Notes: generated from the letters alone by a model not told the origin. 64,000 bases of DNA from Shewanella piezotolerans WP3 (GCF_000014885.1 NC_011566.1:1674001-1738000), one strand, 5' to 3'. Positions 35,831-45,389 are shown, numbered from the stretch's first letter. A program made the numbers and translations.

Positions 35831-36817
35831 ATGAAGTTAGCAAGTTATGATAATGGACGCCGTGACGGCCAGTTAATGTTAGTGAGCCGTGATCTAACTA
35901 AAGCGGTTGCGGTACCTGCTATTGCTCATACTATGCAGCAATTACTGGATGCATGGGATCTACTTAACCCACAATTGGTAGAGTTATATGATGCATTAAA
36001 CCAAGGTTTGATGGATAACGCCGTAGAGTTTGATGAGGCTAAATGCCTATCTCCATTGCCTCGTGCATATCAATGGGCTGACGGTAGTGCTTATGTCAAT
36101 CACGTTGAGTTGGTTCGTAAAGCGCGTGGTGCTGAAATGCCTGCAACGTTCTGGACCGACCCTTTAGTGTATCAGGGTGGTTCTGATTGCTTTATTGCGC
36201 CTAAAGCGGATATCCCTTTAGCAAGTGAAGAGTGGGGCATTGATTTCGAATCAGAAATTGCAGTAATCACTGATGATGTACCAATGGGCGTTACCACTGA
36301 AAATGCCGATAAACACATTAAACTCCTTATGTTAGTTAATGATGTGTCATTGAGAAACCTAATTCCGGGTGAACTGGCTAAAGGTTTCGGATTTTTCCAA
36401 GCTAAACCATCAAGTAGTTTTTCTCCTGTCGCTGTGACGCCAGATGAACTAAATGATAAGTGGCAAGATAGCAAAGTACATCTACCTTTGATCACCCATT
36501 TAAATAATGCGCTTTTTGGCCAACCAAATGCAGGGGTGGACATGACGTTTAACTTCAGCCAACTGGTTTCTCATGTAGCTAAGACTCGTCCATTGGGAGC
36601 GGGTGCGATTATTGGTTCGGGCACTATCTCAAACTACGACCGCAGTGCAGGCTCAAGCTGCTTAGCAGAAACGCGTATGCTAGAAACCATTGCCGATGGT
36701 AAGCCAACAACACCATTTATGGGCTTTGGTGACCGCGTTCGTATCGAGATGCTGGATGAGAACAACCAATCAATATTTGGCACCATTGATCAACAGGTTG
36801 TCGAATATAAAGCTTAA
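35831..36817 (+). CDS. fahA: Fumarylacetoacetate hydrolase
   Basis: 328 aa. The FAH-fold core is visible: FWTDPLVYQGGSDCFIAPKADIPLASEEWGIDFESEIAVI holds the acidic metal ligands, followed by LLMLVNDVSLRNLIPGELAKGFGFFQAKPSSSFSPVAV and GAGAIIGSGTISNYDRSAGSSCLAE. It cuts fumarylacetoacetate to fumarate and acetoacetate, the last step of tyrosine breakdown. GGAGT precedes the ATG. It is followed by maiA, the preceding step of the pathway. The hppD and hmgA genes needed for the route are not in this window. Confidence 0.92.
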   Translation: MKLASYDNGRRDGQLMLVSRDLTKAVAVPAIAHTMQQLLDAWDLLNPQLVELYDALNQGLMDNAVEFDEAKCLSPLPRAYQWADGSAYVNHVELVRKARGAEMPATFWTDPLVYQGGSDCFIAPKADIPLASEEWGIDFESEIAVITDDVPMGVTTENADKHIKLLMLVNDVSLRNLIPGELAKGFGFFQAKPSSSFSPVAVTPDELNDKWQDSKVHLPLITHLNNALFGQPNAGVDMTFNFSQLVSHVAKTRPLGAGAIIGSGTISNYDRSAGSSCLAETRMLETIADGKPTTPFMGFGDRVRIEMLDENNQSIFGTIDQQVVEYKA

Positions 36818-36845
36818 GTTGCAATAAGGCTTTAAATTAAATAGA

Positions 36846-36881
36846 AAAGAGAGTTAATTCGTTGTGGATTAACTCTTTTTT
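36846..36881 (+). terminator. Terminator between fah and maiA
   Basis: AGAGTTAAT (36850-36858) pairs with ATTAACTCT (36868-36876), extended by A-T and G-U pairs and followed by a T run. It lies between two genes of one pathway and just before the maiA ribosome site, so it may partly limit read-through. Confidence 0.7.
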
Positions 36882-36906
36882 GTTTAAGCATTGGGAGAGA
36901 GAAATC

Positions 36907-37563
36907 ATGATGAAATTGTATGGATACTGGCGCTCAAGCGCAGCTTATCGTGTGCGGATAGCACTTAATCATAAAGGATTAACCGCAGAGCAGATCTCGG
37001 TCCATTTAGTTAAAAATGGCGGAGAGCAGCATCAATCGTCATATACTGCATTGAATGCACAGGAGTTGGTTCCAACCCTAGTCATTAGCAATGATAACGG
37101 CCAAGAGCTCGCATTAACTCAGTCAGTAGCGATCATAGAGTATCTTGATGAGGTTTATAAGGGCAGTTCGTTACTGCCTGATAATGCATATGACAAAGCA
37201 ATTGTACGAGCAATGTCGCTTACTGTTGCAAGCGAAGTTCACCCGCTAAATAACCTTAAAGTATTGCAGTACTTGGCTTCGGAACTAGATATAACGGATA
37301 GCGCTAAAACAGAGTGGTATCACAACTGGGTGATTCAAGGTTTTACGGCGTTAGAGCAACAATTAGCACAATATAGCGGTGATTTTTGTTTTGGTGATAG
37401 CATTACCTTAGCCGATTTATGCTTGGTGCCACAGGTATACAATGCTGAGCGCTTTAAAGTGGATATGACGCCATTTCCAAATATCGTGCGGATTAATGCC
37501 CATTGTTTAACGCAGCAAGTGTTTATCGATGCTATGCCAGAGAATCAACACGACGCAAGCTAA
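36907..37563 (+). CDS. maiA: Maleylacetoacetate isomerase
   Basis: About 218 aa. The glutathione-S-transferase zeta signature MKLYGYWRSSAAYRVRIALNHKGL contains the SSxxxR motif that binds glutathione. LVPTLVISN, LTQSVAIIEYLDEVY and ITLADLCLVPQVYNAERF follow. It isomerises maleylacetoacetate to fumarylacetoacetate for FahA. The tandem ATGs at 36907 follow a GGGAGAGAGAA ribosome site; the upstream GTG at 36862 lies inside the terminator hairpin and is unlikely. Confidence 0.92.
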   Translation: MMKLYGYWRSSAAYRVRIALNHKGLTAEQISVHLVKNGGEQHQSSYTALNAQELVPTLVISNDNGQELALTQSVAIIEYLDEVYKGSSLLPDNAYDKAIVRAMSLTVASEVHPLNNLKVLQYLASELDITDSAKTEWYHNWVIQGFTALEQQLAQYSGDFCFGDSITLADLCLVPQVYNAERFKVDMTPFPNIVRINAHCLTQQVFIDAMPENQHDAS

Positions 37564-37591
37564 AGTGGAGCTGGTAGGCGCGTGGTACTTT

Positions 37592-38473
37592 TTAACGGTT
37601 TTCCATTAAAAAATCGACAAACGCTCGATCGGCTTTGCTGATTGGGCGCTGTTTTTTCCAGGCTATATGCAAGTCTAGATAAACGGGCGGGTCAAAAGGT
37701 TTCGCAAGGATATCGTCATCTTGCTCAATTACCATCTTTAACACACTGGTGATCCCGTACTCTTGGGCTACAACCTGTTTTATAAGATTAATCAGATTGG
37801 TTTCAAAAGCGATACTGGCGTTAAGACCTAATAACTTGGCTTGTTCAAGCATCCATTCCCGATGAAAGTAACCTTGCTTAAATAGCACCAGATCATGTTG
37901 GAAAAACTGATCCAGTGGCACAGTTCCCTGAGCCGCTAAAGGGTGATGTTTACCGACTGCAACTACCATCTGCTCCTGTAATAGCAGATGGCTGTCAAAG
38001 TTATCATCTAAATCATTGGCTGTGATAATGGCGATATCTACATCTTCACGGCGTAACATTTTAAGTGTATCGCGGGTGCCGCCTTCAAAAAGAGACAATT
38101 TAAGATCAGGATGTTGATGCCTAAACGCCATTAAGCGGCTAGGTAAGTAGAAGGAACCGAGCATTCCCGGCACCGCCACTCTGACTTCCCCTTTAGTTAA
38201 GTTAGCCATCGATTTTATATGAGCTTCGGCTTGTACCATATTTTTGATGATGAGTTTTGCGTGTTGATGCAGCGCGCGTCCCTCAGCTGTGAGTGAGAGC
38301 GCCTTACTACGCTTATGCGCGCCTCTATCGACTAATGTAACCCCAAGGGAGTCTTCTAGCCTTTTAATGCTCTGGCTTAGTGCTGGTTGCGCTATATTCA
38401 ATTGCTGTGCAGCTTTTGTAAAACCTCCAAAAGTGATTAGCGCATCTAAGTGCTTTAACTGTTTTATATCCAT
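37592..38473 (-). CDS. LysR family transcriptional regulator
   Basis: About 293 aa. MDIKQLKHLDALITFGGFTKAAQQLNIAQPALSQSIKRLEDSLGVTLVDRG is the LysR helix-turn-helix, followed by a substrate-binding domain (VRVAVPGMLGSFYLPSRLMAFRHQHPDLKLSLFEGGT). The frame is open to 38506, but the start at 38473 fits the family. It is divergent from an MFS exporter gene, the usual LysR arrangement, and probably controls that gene. It is convergent with maiA across only 28 bp. Ligand unknown. Confidence 0.88.
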   Translation of the reverse strand: MDIKQLKHLDALITFGGFTKAAQQLNIAQPALSQSIKRLEDSLGVTLVDRGAHKRSKALSLTAEGRALHQHAKLIIKNMVQAEAHIKSMANLTKGEVRVAVPGMLGSFYLPSRLMAFRHQHPDLKLSLFEGGTRDTLKMLRREDVDIAIITANDLDDNFDSHLLLQEQMVVAVGKHHPLAAQGTVPLDQFFQHDLVLFKQGYFHREWMLEQAKLLGLNASIAFETNLINLIKQVVAQEYGITSVLKMVIEQDDDILAKPFDPPVYLDLHIAWKKQRPISKADRAFVDFLMENR

Positions 38474-38650
38474 CGCGAACCCACTTTTAATTTTAACGGC
38501 AATCATTGTCCGTTGCTGAATCCAATACTAGCGGATTTGACACAACACCTTCCATAATAAAAATCAATAAATGTGGGTGCTTTTAATTATTATCGTTATA
38601 TATCTTCAATTGCTATGCTATTTGGCACTAAGGCGGTTTTATAATGAGTC

Positions 38651-39883
38651 ATGATAATGAGCAGCACTGTAGAGCAGGTAAATAGTAACCGCGAGTTGAA
38701 GCTGATTGGTGGGTTATCAATTGCTTCAATTGTTATTTTTATCAATCTATACCTAGTGCAGGGTATGTTGCCCTTGATTGCCGCCACATTCTCAGTCTCT
38801 AAATCCCACGCAACGTTACTGCTGTCGGTGACAAGTTTCACCATGGCGTTTTCGTTATTACTATTTGCAGTCATGTCAGACAGAGTAGGTCGTAAACGGC
38901 CCATTCTTATCAGTCTTTATCTATTGGTGATGGTAGATATAGTTGCCATCTTTATTACTGACTTTGGTCAGTTAGTCGCTTTAAGAATGGTTCAAGGGGC
39001 GCTGCTAGCTTCAGTTCCTGCTATGGCGATGGCTTATTTCAAAGATGAACTAGGTGGCCATGTACTGCTAAAAGCGGCGGCTATCTATATTGCGGCTAAC
39101 AGTATTGGTGGTATTGCGGGAAGGTTACTCGGTGGGCTGATATCGGAGTATTTACAATGGCAGGAAGCAATGATGTTGTTAGCTGTTATATCATTAATCG
39201 GAGCTTTACTCGCGACTCGTTTATTGCCAGAGAGTAAGTTTACCAAGACTAAGTTGATACTGAACAAAGAGGCATTACACGCAGATTTAAAGGGTTTTTA
39301 CAGTCATTTAGCGAACCCTAAGTTGAGGTTGATTTACTTGATTAGCGGCAGTGCATTTATGGTGATGGTCAATCAATTTAGCTATATTCAATTGCATTTA
39401 ATGGATACGCCGTTTATGCAGGGGCCTTTCGAGGTGACTTTAATTTTCCTCTGCTATTTAAGTGGTACCTATGCATCATATCGCAGTGCAAAATGGATAA
39501 AGAATAGCGGTGTTAAGCGGGTGTATATTACGTCTGTTATCGCATTAGTGTTAGGCTCCTTGTTTACACTGTTTGATACTGTAGCCGCCATCTATATTGG
39601 TTTTTTAATCTCTTCGTTTGGTTTTTTCCTAATCCACAGTAGCTGTAATGCTTGGGTCGCCTTTATCGCTAAGCAACATCGCGCCAAAGCAACGGCCCTT
39701 TATTTGTGTAGTTATTACCTTGGTGCCGCTATTGGCGGGCCATATTTGCTACCATTTTGGCAGCAATGGGGCTGGCAAGGCGTGGTACTGGGATCGATGT
39801 TATGTCTGTTAGTACTCGCTGCACTGGTGGTAAAATTACTATCGCCAGCAGAGGCGAAAAGCCCCTTATCATTCATCGTTTAG
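38651..39883 (+). CDS. MFS transporter, YnfM-like
   Basis: 410 aa with twelve hydrophobic segments. FINLYLVQGMLPLIAATFSVSKSHATLLLSVTSFTMAFSLLLFAVMSDRVGRKRPI includes the MFS motif A (DRVGRKR), and the general pattern matches the YnfM group of inner-membrane proton antiporters. Some YnfM relatives export arabinose or drugs; the substrate here is unknown. It is divergent from a LysR gene 144 bp away. An ATG at 38657 is an alternative start. Confidence 0.85.
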   Translation: MIMSSTVEQVNSNRELKLIGGLSIASIVIFINLYLVQGMLPLIAATFSVSKSHATLLLSVTSFTMAFSLLLFAVMSDRVGRKRPILISLYLLVMVDIVAIFITDFGQLVALRMVQGALLASVPAMAMAYFKDELGGHVLLKAAAIYIAANSIGGIAGRLLGGLISEYLQWQEAMMLLAVISLIGALLATRLLPESKFTKTKLILNKEALHADLKGFYSHLANPKLRLIYLISGSAFMVMVNQFSYIQLHLMDTPFMQGPFEVTLIFLCYLSGTYASYRSAKWIKNSGVKRVYITSVIALVLGSLFTLFDTVAAIYIGFLISSFGFFLIHSSCNAWVAFIAKQHRAKATALYLCSYYLGAAIGGPYLLPFWQQWGWQGVVLGSMLCLLVLAALVVKLLSPAEAKSPLSFIV

Positions 39884-39899
39884 TGCAAGTATTAATGTA

Positions 39900-41134
39900 C
39901 TAAATTTCAGCTGTAGCATTCGCTGGTTGCGGCCATATCTGCGCTTTGTAATGACCGTGAAAGAATACCGCTGCGGCGAAGAAAGTCACCAAAGCACCTC
40001 CGAGTAAACTCCACTTAACATCAATCATGCTTAATACGCTGCCAAGCCCTGCAGCAAAAAGATTGCCTAAACAGAAAACGGTGACCAGCATGCCCATTAG
40101 CTGACCTTGAGCATTATTTTGATATGAATTGGACAAGTATACGGGTAAAAATCCGTTGTAAATGGCGATACCAGCGCCCATTAGTGCAAACGAGACTAAG
40201 TAAAATTGGTTGTCAATAAAAGGCAGTGCCACAAGGGATGAGCCAAATACAATCACTCCAACTAAGCCTGCGCTTGCATGTGACATAGTTCGCTGGATTA
40301 TTGGGTTTATCCATATACTGGTAAAGATCATACAAGCGGTTAAAAATACTGTTGCCCAACTGATATCTACTGGTGTGTAGTTAAATTGTCTCACTAAATG
40401 CAAAGGGTAATATTCGTAATAGAGGTTAACCCCAGTCGTTAGCAGTAAGTACAACATAAAGAATCGTCGTAGATCCACCTGCCGCAACAGGACAAAGCTA
40501 GATGAGTGGCTGGGGGCTTGTATCGTTTTGTTTAAACTCGTTGGCATCATAAAGTGACTGAGCCCAGCACATATAAAACAAGCCAATGCCGCCACAATAA
40601 ACACAGTTTCAATTCCCGAGTAAATTAAATACCCACCTAAAAGAGGGCCGAGAAGGTAACCACCGTAACCCATGGCGCTGATAAGCGAAAAACTGCGCGC
40701 TTTGTCGATAATAGGGTGAAGATCTGCCGCGATTGCCCGCGCAATCGAAATGTTTCCTTCACACACACCTGTGAGAAGCCTTGCTATACAGAACAGTGCA
40801 AAGTTACCAGATAACGCAGCGAATGCCGTTGCGCTATACCCGAGACCACTTCCTACTAACGTGAGAGTTAAGAGTCTGCGTCTACCGTAACTGTCTGACA
40901 ATGAACCAATAAAAGAGCTACCAATAATAATACCTAACGGGTAACCCCCAAAACGATGCCTAGTAATAACTCTTTTGGCAGCCCCATGAACTGGCTCAAT
41001 GCACTGTCACCTTGTTCGAAAAGCGGCGCTAAAATCGGGTACGGCAGAGCAATACCTGCAACACTGATTAGGGTCACAATCAATGTGATCATCAGTATTC
41101 TTTTGGCTTCGGTTTGTTGCACGGCGATAGGCAT
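39900..41134 (-). pseudogene. MFS transporter with a one-base frameshift
   Basis: Two adjacent frames together make one MFS transporter of about 411 residues. The first (41134-40934) has MPIAVQQTEAKRILMITLIV and ends at LGIVLGVTR; the second (from about 40946 to 39900) continues with YPLGIIIGSSFIGSLSDSYGRRRLL, including motif A. They meet at a run of five C (40945-40949, G on the coding strand); one more G would give the continuous reading LGGYPLGI. The break is either a sequencing error, a recent mutation or a switchable tract. The intact protein would be an inner-membrane exporter of unknown substrate. It is convergent with the YnfM-like gene. Confidence 0.8.
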
Positions 41135-41221
41135 CTATTTAATCTACTGCTAGTTAAGAGAGCAATGAATATCGCATGTCTAGCTAGTTATGTAAATAAA
41201 AAAGTTTACTTAATTGGGTGG

Positions 41222-41500
41222 TACCAATCAGAATAAAGATTGGATCGCTCTGCGAGAGTTTAGCGGTTTTGAGTTCAGTTAATGAGTGAAGGGCATCGTT
41301 ATTCTACGCTCAAGCTTATTAACACAGGATCTGAACCGGCAAGACTCGCCTGTAATGAGTGTTTTTTACTGCCTACTTTGGCAACGAATGAACTCATAAA
41401 GGAATAGCCATTATGCCATTACTCACTTTGGGTTAGCCTGCCTTGAGTTAGTTCGGCAAAAGTACTCTGAGTAGATCAACTTTTTATTCTGAATTGGTAT
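41222..41500 (+). repeat. MITE-like element B (about 280 bp)
   Basis: Left end TACCAATCAGAATAAAGATT is followed by GGATCGCTCTGCGAGAGTTT; the right end, inverted, reads ATACCAATTCAGAATAAAAA followed by GTTGATCTACTCAGAG. Its interior is similar to that of element A in reverse orientation. It lies upstream of the frameshifted MFS gene in a 615-bp stretch (41135-41749) where no other feature was found. Confidence 0.75.
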
Positions 41501-41749
41501 TTAGGTGAGTAAGTCGATTTTGCTGGAAGCAAATTGTTTGAACTAACTGCTTATGAGGTTTTGGCTTGTTACGTTAAGGTTTGGTTTAATACCCTTAAAG
41601 TGCAACGGGCTAACTTGCGTGAGTGTTTAGCGGGAGGAGTGGGGTTGGTAGAGTTCTAGTTAAAGCCTATTGTCGATGTGCAGTTTTAAGTCTCACAGTT
41701 CGTAAAAGGAGAAAGAAAACTCTTGGCTTAATTGCCCCCAGAGCACGGA

Positions 41750-41977
41750 CTATTTATTGGGATTTATTTGTTGCATCACACTATCGCTGGGCAGTAGTTC
41801 TAGGTGGCCATGCTCGTCGAAGTACCACCCGGTAATAAACCCTTTTTGACGCATTCTGACAAGGTTATTCATCACCTCTTTCGCCTCTACGATCGCGGTT
41901 TGTTGATCATATTGGTAGGTAAGTTTTAAGTAGGCAGCAATACTCGAAAGAGAAGCCGATTGACTAACGTCAGCCAT
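41750..41977 (-). CDS. Small hypothetical protein (about 75 aa)
   Basis: MADVSQSASLSSIAAYLKLTYQYDQQTAIVEAKEVMNNLVRMRQKGFITGWYFDEHGHLELLPSD is soluble, with helical character followed by a beta-like FITGWYFDEHGHLELL. GGAT precedes the ATG at 41977 by about 9 nt; an ATG at 41986 is also possible. It looks like a real coding sequence because of its amino-acid balance and position as a free-standing gene before the tRNA-Val cluster. No family was recognised and no function is proposed. Confidence 0.6.
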   Translation of the reverse strand: MADVSQSASLSSIAAYLKLTYQYDQQTAIVEAKEVMNNLVRMRQKGFITGWYFDEHGHLELLPSDSVMQQINPNK

Positions 41978-42087
41978 GAGATTCATCCAAAAATAGAAGA
42001 TACTAAAGGATAGTTGAATTCGGTTAATGCTGATGGATTAAAATGAACTAGATTGGCGATATTTTTTTACGAAGAGGTATAAAAGAA

Positions 42088-42163
42088 TGGTGGTCGATAC
42101 TGGGCTCGAACCAGTGACCCCCTCCTTGTAAGGGAGGTGCTCTCCCAGCTGAGCTAATCGACC
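42088..42163 (-). tRNA. tRNA-Val (TAC), copy 3 of the transcript
   Basis: 76 nt from GGTCGATTAGCTCAGC to a genomically encoded CCA. The anticodon loop reads CTTACAA, giving anticodon TAC. Identical to the two neighbouring copies. Confidence 0.97.
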
Positions 42164-42200
42164 TGGGATTTCATAATGTTTTAATTCTTTACGAAAAGAA

Positions 42201-42276
42201 TGGTGGTCGATACTGGGCTCGAACCAGTGACCCCCTCCTTGTAAGGGAGGTGCTCTCCCAGCTGAGCTAATCGACC
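42201..42276 (-). tRNA. tRNA-Val (TAC), copy 2
   Basis: Same 76-nt sequence as the copy at 42088, in a 113-bp tandem unit that includes an identical 37-bp spacer. Confidence 0.97.
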
Positions 42277-42313
42277 TGGGATTTCATAATGTTTTAATTC
42301 TTTACGAAAAGAA

Positions 42314-42389
42314 TGGTGGTCGATACTGGGCTCGAACCAGTGACCCCCTCCTTGTAAGGGAGGTGCTCTCCCAGCTGAGCTAATCGACC
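42314..42389 (-). tRNA. tRNA-Val (TAC), copy 1
   Basis: The first tRNA-Val on the transcript, immediately after a strong promoter at 42407-42434. Same 76-nt sequence as the other two. Confidence 0.97.
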
Positions 42390-42406
42390 TCGCTGTGTGG
42401 GGCCGT

Positions 42407-42434
42407 ATTATAGGGGGGAACGATCTACTGTCAA
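42407..42434 (-). promoter_or_regulatory. Sigma-70 promoter of the tRNA-Val cluster
   Basis: On the minus strand TTGACA (42434-42429) and TATAAT (42412-42407) are separated by 16 bp. A GC-rich segment (ACGGCCCC) follows, as in stable-RNA promoters under stringent control. Confidence 0.85.
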
Positions 42435-43090
42435 CGCTTTTTTAGATAAAAGATGGTGTACGGTTCAATTTCGCACGTATTGACGCATAGTTAATCACAT
42501 ACAGTACTATATCTTGCGTTAAGTGATTAAATTATTACCTCAAAGGTTTGAAGCGGAGGTTTATTCAGCGGGTAAATAAAGAGGGAGTTAACTCAGTGTT
42601 GAGCTTTTCGCTATCTGTAGGGAAATCAGGGGGCTGTTAAGTTTATTTTCTGTACAAGTACAATGGTTTCATTGCAATAATTGAAAACCAAACTTTATTT
42701 AGGTTGTGGGGAGCTGATTACAGCCTGAATTGGTCTTTTAAAAGTTATACACCAATCTAGCAGTTAGACGGTCCCTATCTATGCTCACTCGCAGTGACTT
42801 GTTTGTTTCGAAAATACCTAATGCGAAATCCATCCCCTAATCATTATGATCATTAATAGAGAGCTAAGAATCATCGGGCAGCAATCAATAGTTCCTTATT
42901 TTTGGGGCTTGGCAATGTTGTTTATAGTTGAGTAAGGCAAAAGGGCCACGATGCAAATATCATTTTGGCCACAAAATTTGCCATATAGTAGCAGGGCTAT
43001 TTTACCTGAGGGCTTTGACTGTTAGAATGTGCGCCACATTCATTGGTACAGTCTATTATTTAGACTTTCTATATAGGTCAGTGTCCCATT
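42435..43090. other. Gene-free region upstream of gltX
   Basis: About 650 bp with no credible ORF, RNA gene or copy of the dispersed repeat. The part nearest 43090 must hold the gltX promoter. I see nothing else in it. Confidence 0.4.
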
Positions 43091-44500
43091 ATGACAATTA
43101 AGACGCGTTTTGCACCAAGCCCTACTGGTTTTTTGCACGTTGGTGGTGCTCGAACAGCACTTTATTCATGGTTATATGCACGTGCAAACCAAGGTGAATT
43201 TGTATTACGAGTAGAAGATACAGATATTGAACGTTCAACCCCCGAGGCTTGTGCTGCGATTCTAGAAGGTATGGAATGGTTAGGTTTGACGTGGGATGAA
43301 GGTCCGTACTATCAAACAAAGCGTTTCGATCGTTATAACGAAATCATTGCTCAAATGCTAGAGCAGGGCAGTGCTTATAAGTGTTACTGCAGTCGTGAAC
43401 GTATTGAACTTATGCGTGAAGAGCAAGCTGCTAAAGGTGAACAGCAAAAGTATGACGGTTGCTGTCGTGATAAAGCGCCTCGCGAGACTGATGAACCTTA
43501 TGTTATTCGATTCAAAAACCCAACAGAAGGCAGCGTTGTATTTGATGACCATGTACGTGGCCGTATTGAAATATCAAATGACATGCTAGATGATTTGATT
43601 ATTGCCCGTACCGAAGGTACGCCTACTTATAATTTCTGCGTTGTCGTTGATGACTGGGATATGGGCATTACTTGTGTTGTTCGTGGTGAAGACCATATCA
43701 ATAACACTCCACGTCAGATAAATATTCTGAAAGCTCTTGGTGCTCCTATTCCTGAATATGCGCATGTAGCGATGATCTTGGGTGACGATGGCGCTAAATT
43801 GTCAAAGCGCCATGGCGCTGTTGGGGTTATGCAGTATCGCGATGATGGTTACTTACCTGAAGCATTGCTTAACTACCTTGTTCGCTTAGGCTGGTCACAT
43901 GGTGACCAAGAAGTGTTCTCTATCGATGAGATGAAGCAATTATTTAAGCTTGATGATATCAACAAAGCTGCCTCAGCTTTTAATACTGAGAAGTTAGTTT
44001 GGTTGAACCAACACTATATTAAAGAGATGGACCCAGAATATGTTGCTACTCATCTAAAGTGGCACATGGATGATCAAAATATTGATATGAGTAATGGACC
44101 TAAACTGTCTGAAGTGGTTTCAGCGCTGTCTGAACGAGCGAAAACCTTGAAAGAGTTAGCAGCATCTAGCCGCTACTTCTATGAAGACTTTACTGATTTT
44201 GACGAAAACGCCGCGAAGAAACACCTTAGGGGTGTTGCTATGGAACCACTTAAGCTGATCCAAGCAAAATTGTCTGAATTGGAAGAGTGGACCCTAGAGT
44301 CAATACATCAAGCGATTGAAGACACAGCCAGTGAATTAGAAGTTGGTATGGGAAAAGTTGGTATGCCTTTGCGTGTCGCAGTAACTGGGGCAGGGATGTC
44401 ACCTGCTGTCGATTTAACCTTATTCTTGGTTGGAAAGGCTCGTTGTGAGCAAAGAATCTCCAAAGCGATTGAATTTGTAGCAAATAGAATAAATTCCTAA
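43091..44500 (+). CDS. gltX: Glutamyl-tRNA synthetase
   Basis: 469 aa. RFAPSPTGFLHVGGARTALYSWLYAR contains the HIGH-type motif (HVGG), and AKLSKRHGAVGVMQYRDDGYLPEALLNYLVRLGWSHGD contains the KMSKS-type motif (KLSKR). CYCSRERIELMREEQ and CCRD hold cysteines of the usual zinc site. It charges tRNA-Glu, six copies of which are encoded immediately downstream, a striking match of enzyme and substrate. Length and motifs are full and normal. Confidence 0.97.
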   Translation: MTIKTRFAPSPTGFLHVGGARTALYSWLYARANQGEFVLRVEDTDIERSTPEACAAILEGMEWLGLTWDEGPYYQTKRFDRYNEIIAQMLEQGSAYKCYCSRERIELMREEQAAKGEQQKYDGCCRDKAPRETDEPYVIRFKNPTEGSVVFDDHVRGRIEISNDMLDDLIIARTEGTPTYNFCVVVDDWDMGITCVVRGEDHINNTPRQINILKALGAPIPEYAHVAMILGDDGAKLSKRHGAVGVMQYRDDGYLPEALLNYLVRLGWSHGDQEVFSIDEMKQLFKLDDINKAASAFNTEKLVWLNQHYIKEMDPEYVATHLKWHMDDQNIDMSNGPKLSEVVSALSERAKTLKELAASSRYFYEDFTDFDENAAKKHLRGVAMEPLKLIQAKLSELEEWTLESIHQAIEDTASELEVGMGKVGMPLRVAVTGAGMSPAVDLTLFLVGKARCEQRISKAIEFVANRINS

Positions 44501-44508
44501 AAAACGAG

Positions 44509-44537
44509 TTGACACTTTTGGGTGTGCTGCATAGAAT
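44509..44537 (+). promoter_or_regulatory. Sigma-70 promoter of the tRNA-Ala/Glu array
   Basis: TTGACA (44509-44514) and TAGAAT (44532-44537) are 17 bp apart. A GC-rich discriminator (GCGCCTCGC) follows, typical of stable-RNA promoters. Confidence 0.85.
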
Positions 44538-44603
44538 GCGCCTCGCAGTTGAGACACTGATGGCAAATGCTTGAAGTGCACTCAAAAGTGATTTAGTTAG
44601 TGC

Positions 44604-44679
44604 GGGGCCTTAGCTCAGCTGGGAGAGCGCAACACTGGCAGTGTTGAGGTCAGCGGTTCGATCCCGCTAGGCTCCACCA
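44604..44679 (+). tRNA. tRNA-Ala (GGC), first copy
   Basis: 76 nt from GGGGCCTTAGCTCAGC to CCA. The anticodon arm CACTGGCAGTG gives anticodon GGC. It opens the array. Confidence 0.97.
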
Positions 44680-44760
44680 TCTAACTAAGTGAAAGCATTA
44701 AGTTTTAGCCTACAGAACTTAATGAGTGATTCACTCTTTGCAGAGTCTAATGCAGTCCGG

Positions 44761-44836
44761 GTCCCCATCGTCTAGAGGCCTAGGACACCGCCCTTTCACG
44801 GCGGTAACAGGGGTTCGAATCCCCTTGGGGATACCA
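44761..44836 (+). tRNA. tRNA-Glu (TTC), copy 1
   Basis: 76 nt from GTCCCCATCGTCTAGAGG to CCA. The anticodon arm CCGCCCTTTCACGGCGG gives anticodon TTC. It directly follows the leader sequence that in later units precedes the degenerate copy. Confidence 0.97.
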
Positions 44837-44939
44837 CTATTTATTTTTCTTGATAATTATCGAGAAATTAAGAAGCGTTAAGTTTTAGCCTACAGAACTT
44901 AATGAGTATTCACTCTTTGCAGAGTCTAATGCAGTCTGG

Positions 44940-45008
44940 GTCTCCATCGTTAAGAAGAGAGCGCCTAGGACACCGTGCTATTTTGTTTAAACAGCACGGC
45001 GGTTTCAC
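44940..45008 (+). pseudogene. tRNA-Glu-like relic 1
   Basis: GTCTCCATCGTTAAGAAGAG and the following GCCTAGGACACCG match the 5' half of tRNA-Glu with an insertion in the D-loop. The anticodon stem holds an insertion and reads ...CAGCACGGCGGTTTCAC; the T-arm and 3' acceptor are missing. It cannot form a normal tRNA. Confidence 0.75.
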
Positions 45009-45074
45009 TTTAATAGCCTTCTAAAGTGTGACTTATAGGTCTTCGTTATATTAGAAGTAAAACAATATGTCCGG

Positions 45075-45150
45075 GTCCCCATCGTCTAGAGGCCTAGGAC
45101 ACCGCCCTTTCACGGCGGTAACAGGGGTTCGAATCCCCTTGGGGATACCA
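45075..45150 (+). tRNA. tRNA-Glu (TTC), copy 2
   Basis: Identical in sequence to copy 1, including the encoded CCA. Confidence 0.97.
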
Positions 45151-45254
45151 CTATTTATTTTTCTTGGTAATTATCGAGAAATTAAAAAGCGTTAAGTTTT
45201 AGCCTACAGAACTTAATGAGTGATTCACTCTTTGCAGAGTCTAATGCAGTCCGG

Positions 45255-45323
45255 GTCTCCATCGTCAAGAAGAGAGCGCCTAGGACACCGCGCTATTTTG
45301 TTTAAACAGCACGGCGGTTTCAC
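45255..45323 (+). pseudogene. tRNA-Glu-like relic 2
   Basis: Same 69-nt degenerate segment as relic 1, with GTCAAG instead of GTTAAG and CCGCGC instead of CCGTGC. Confidence 0.75.
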
Positions 45324-45389
45324 TTTAATAGCCTTCTAAAGTGTGACTTATAGGTCTTCGTTATATTAGAAGTAAAACAATATGTCCGG

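Noticed and set aside
36172..36543. 123-codon minus-strand frame opposite fah
   Set aside because: Shadow of the fah coding sequence, including its conserved catalytic region.
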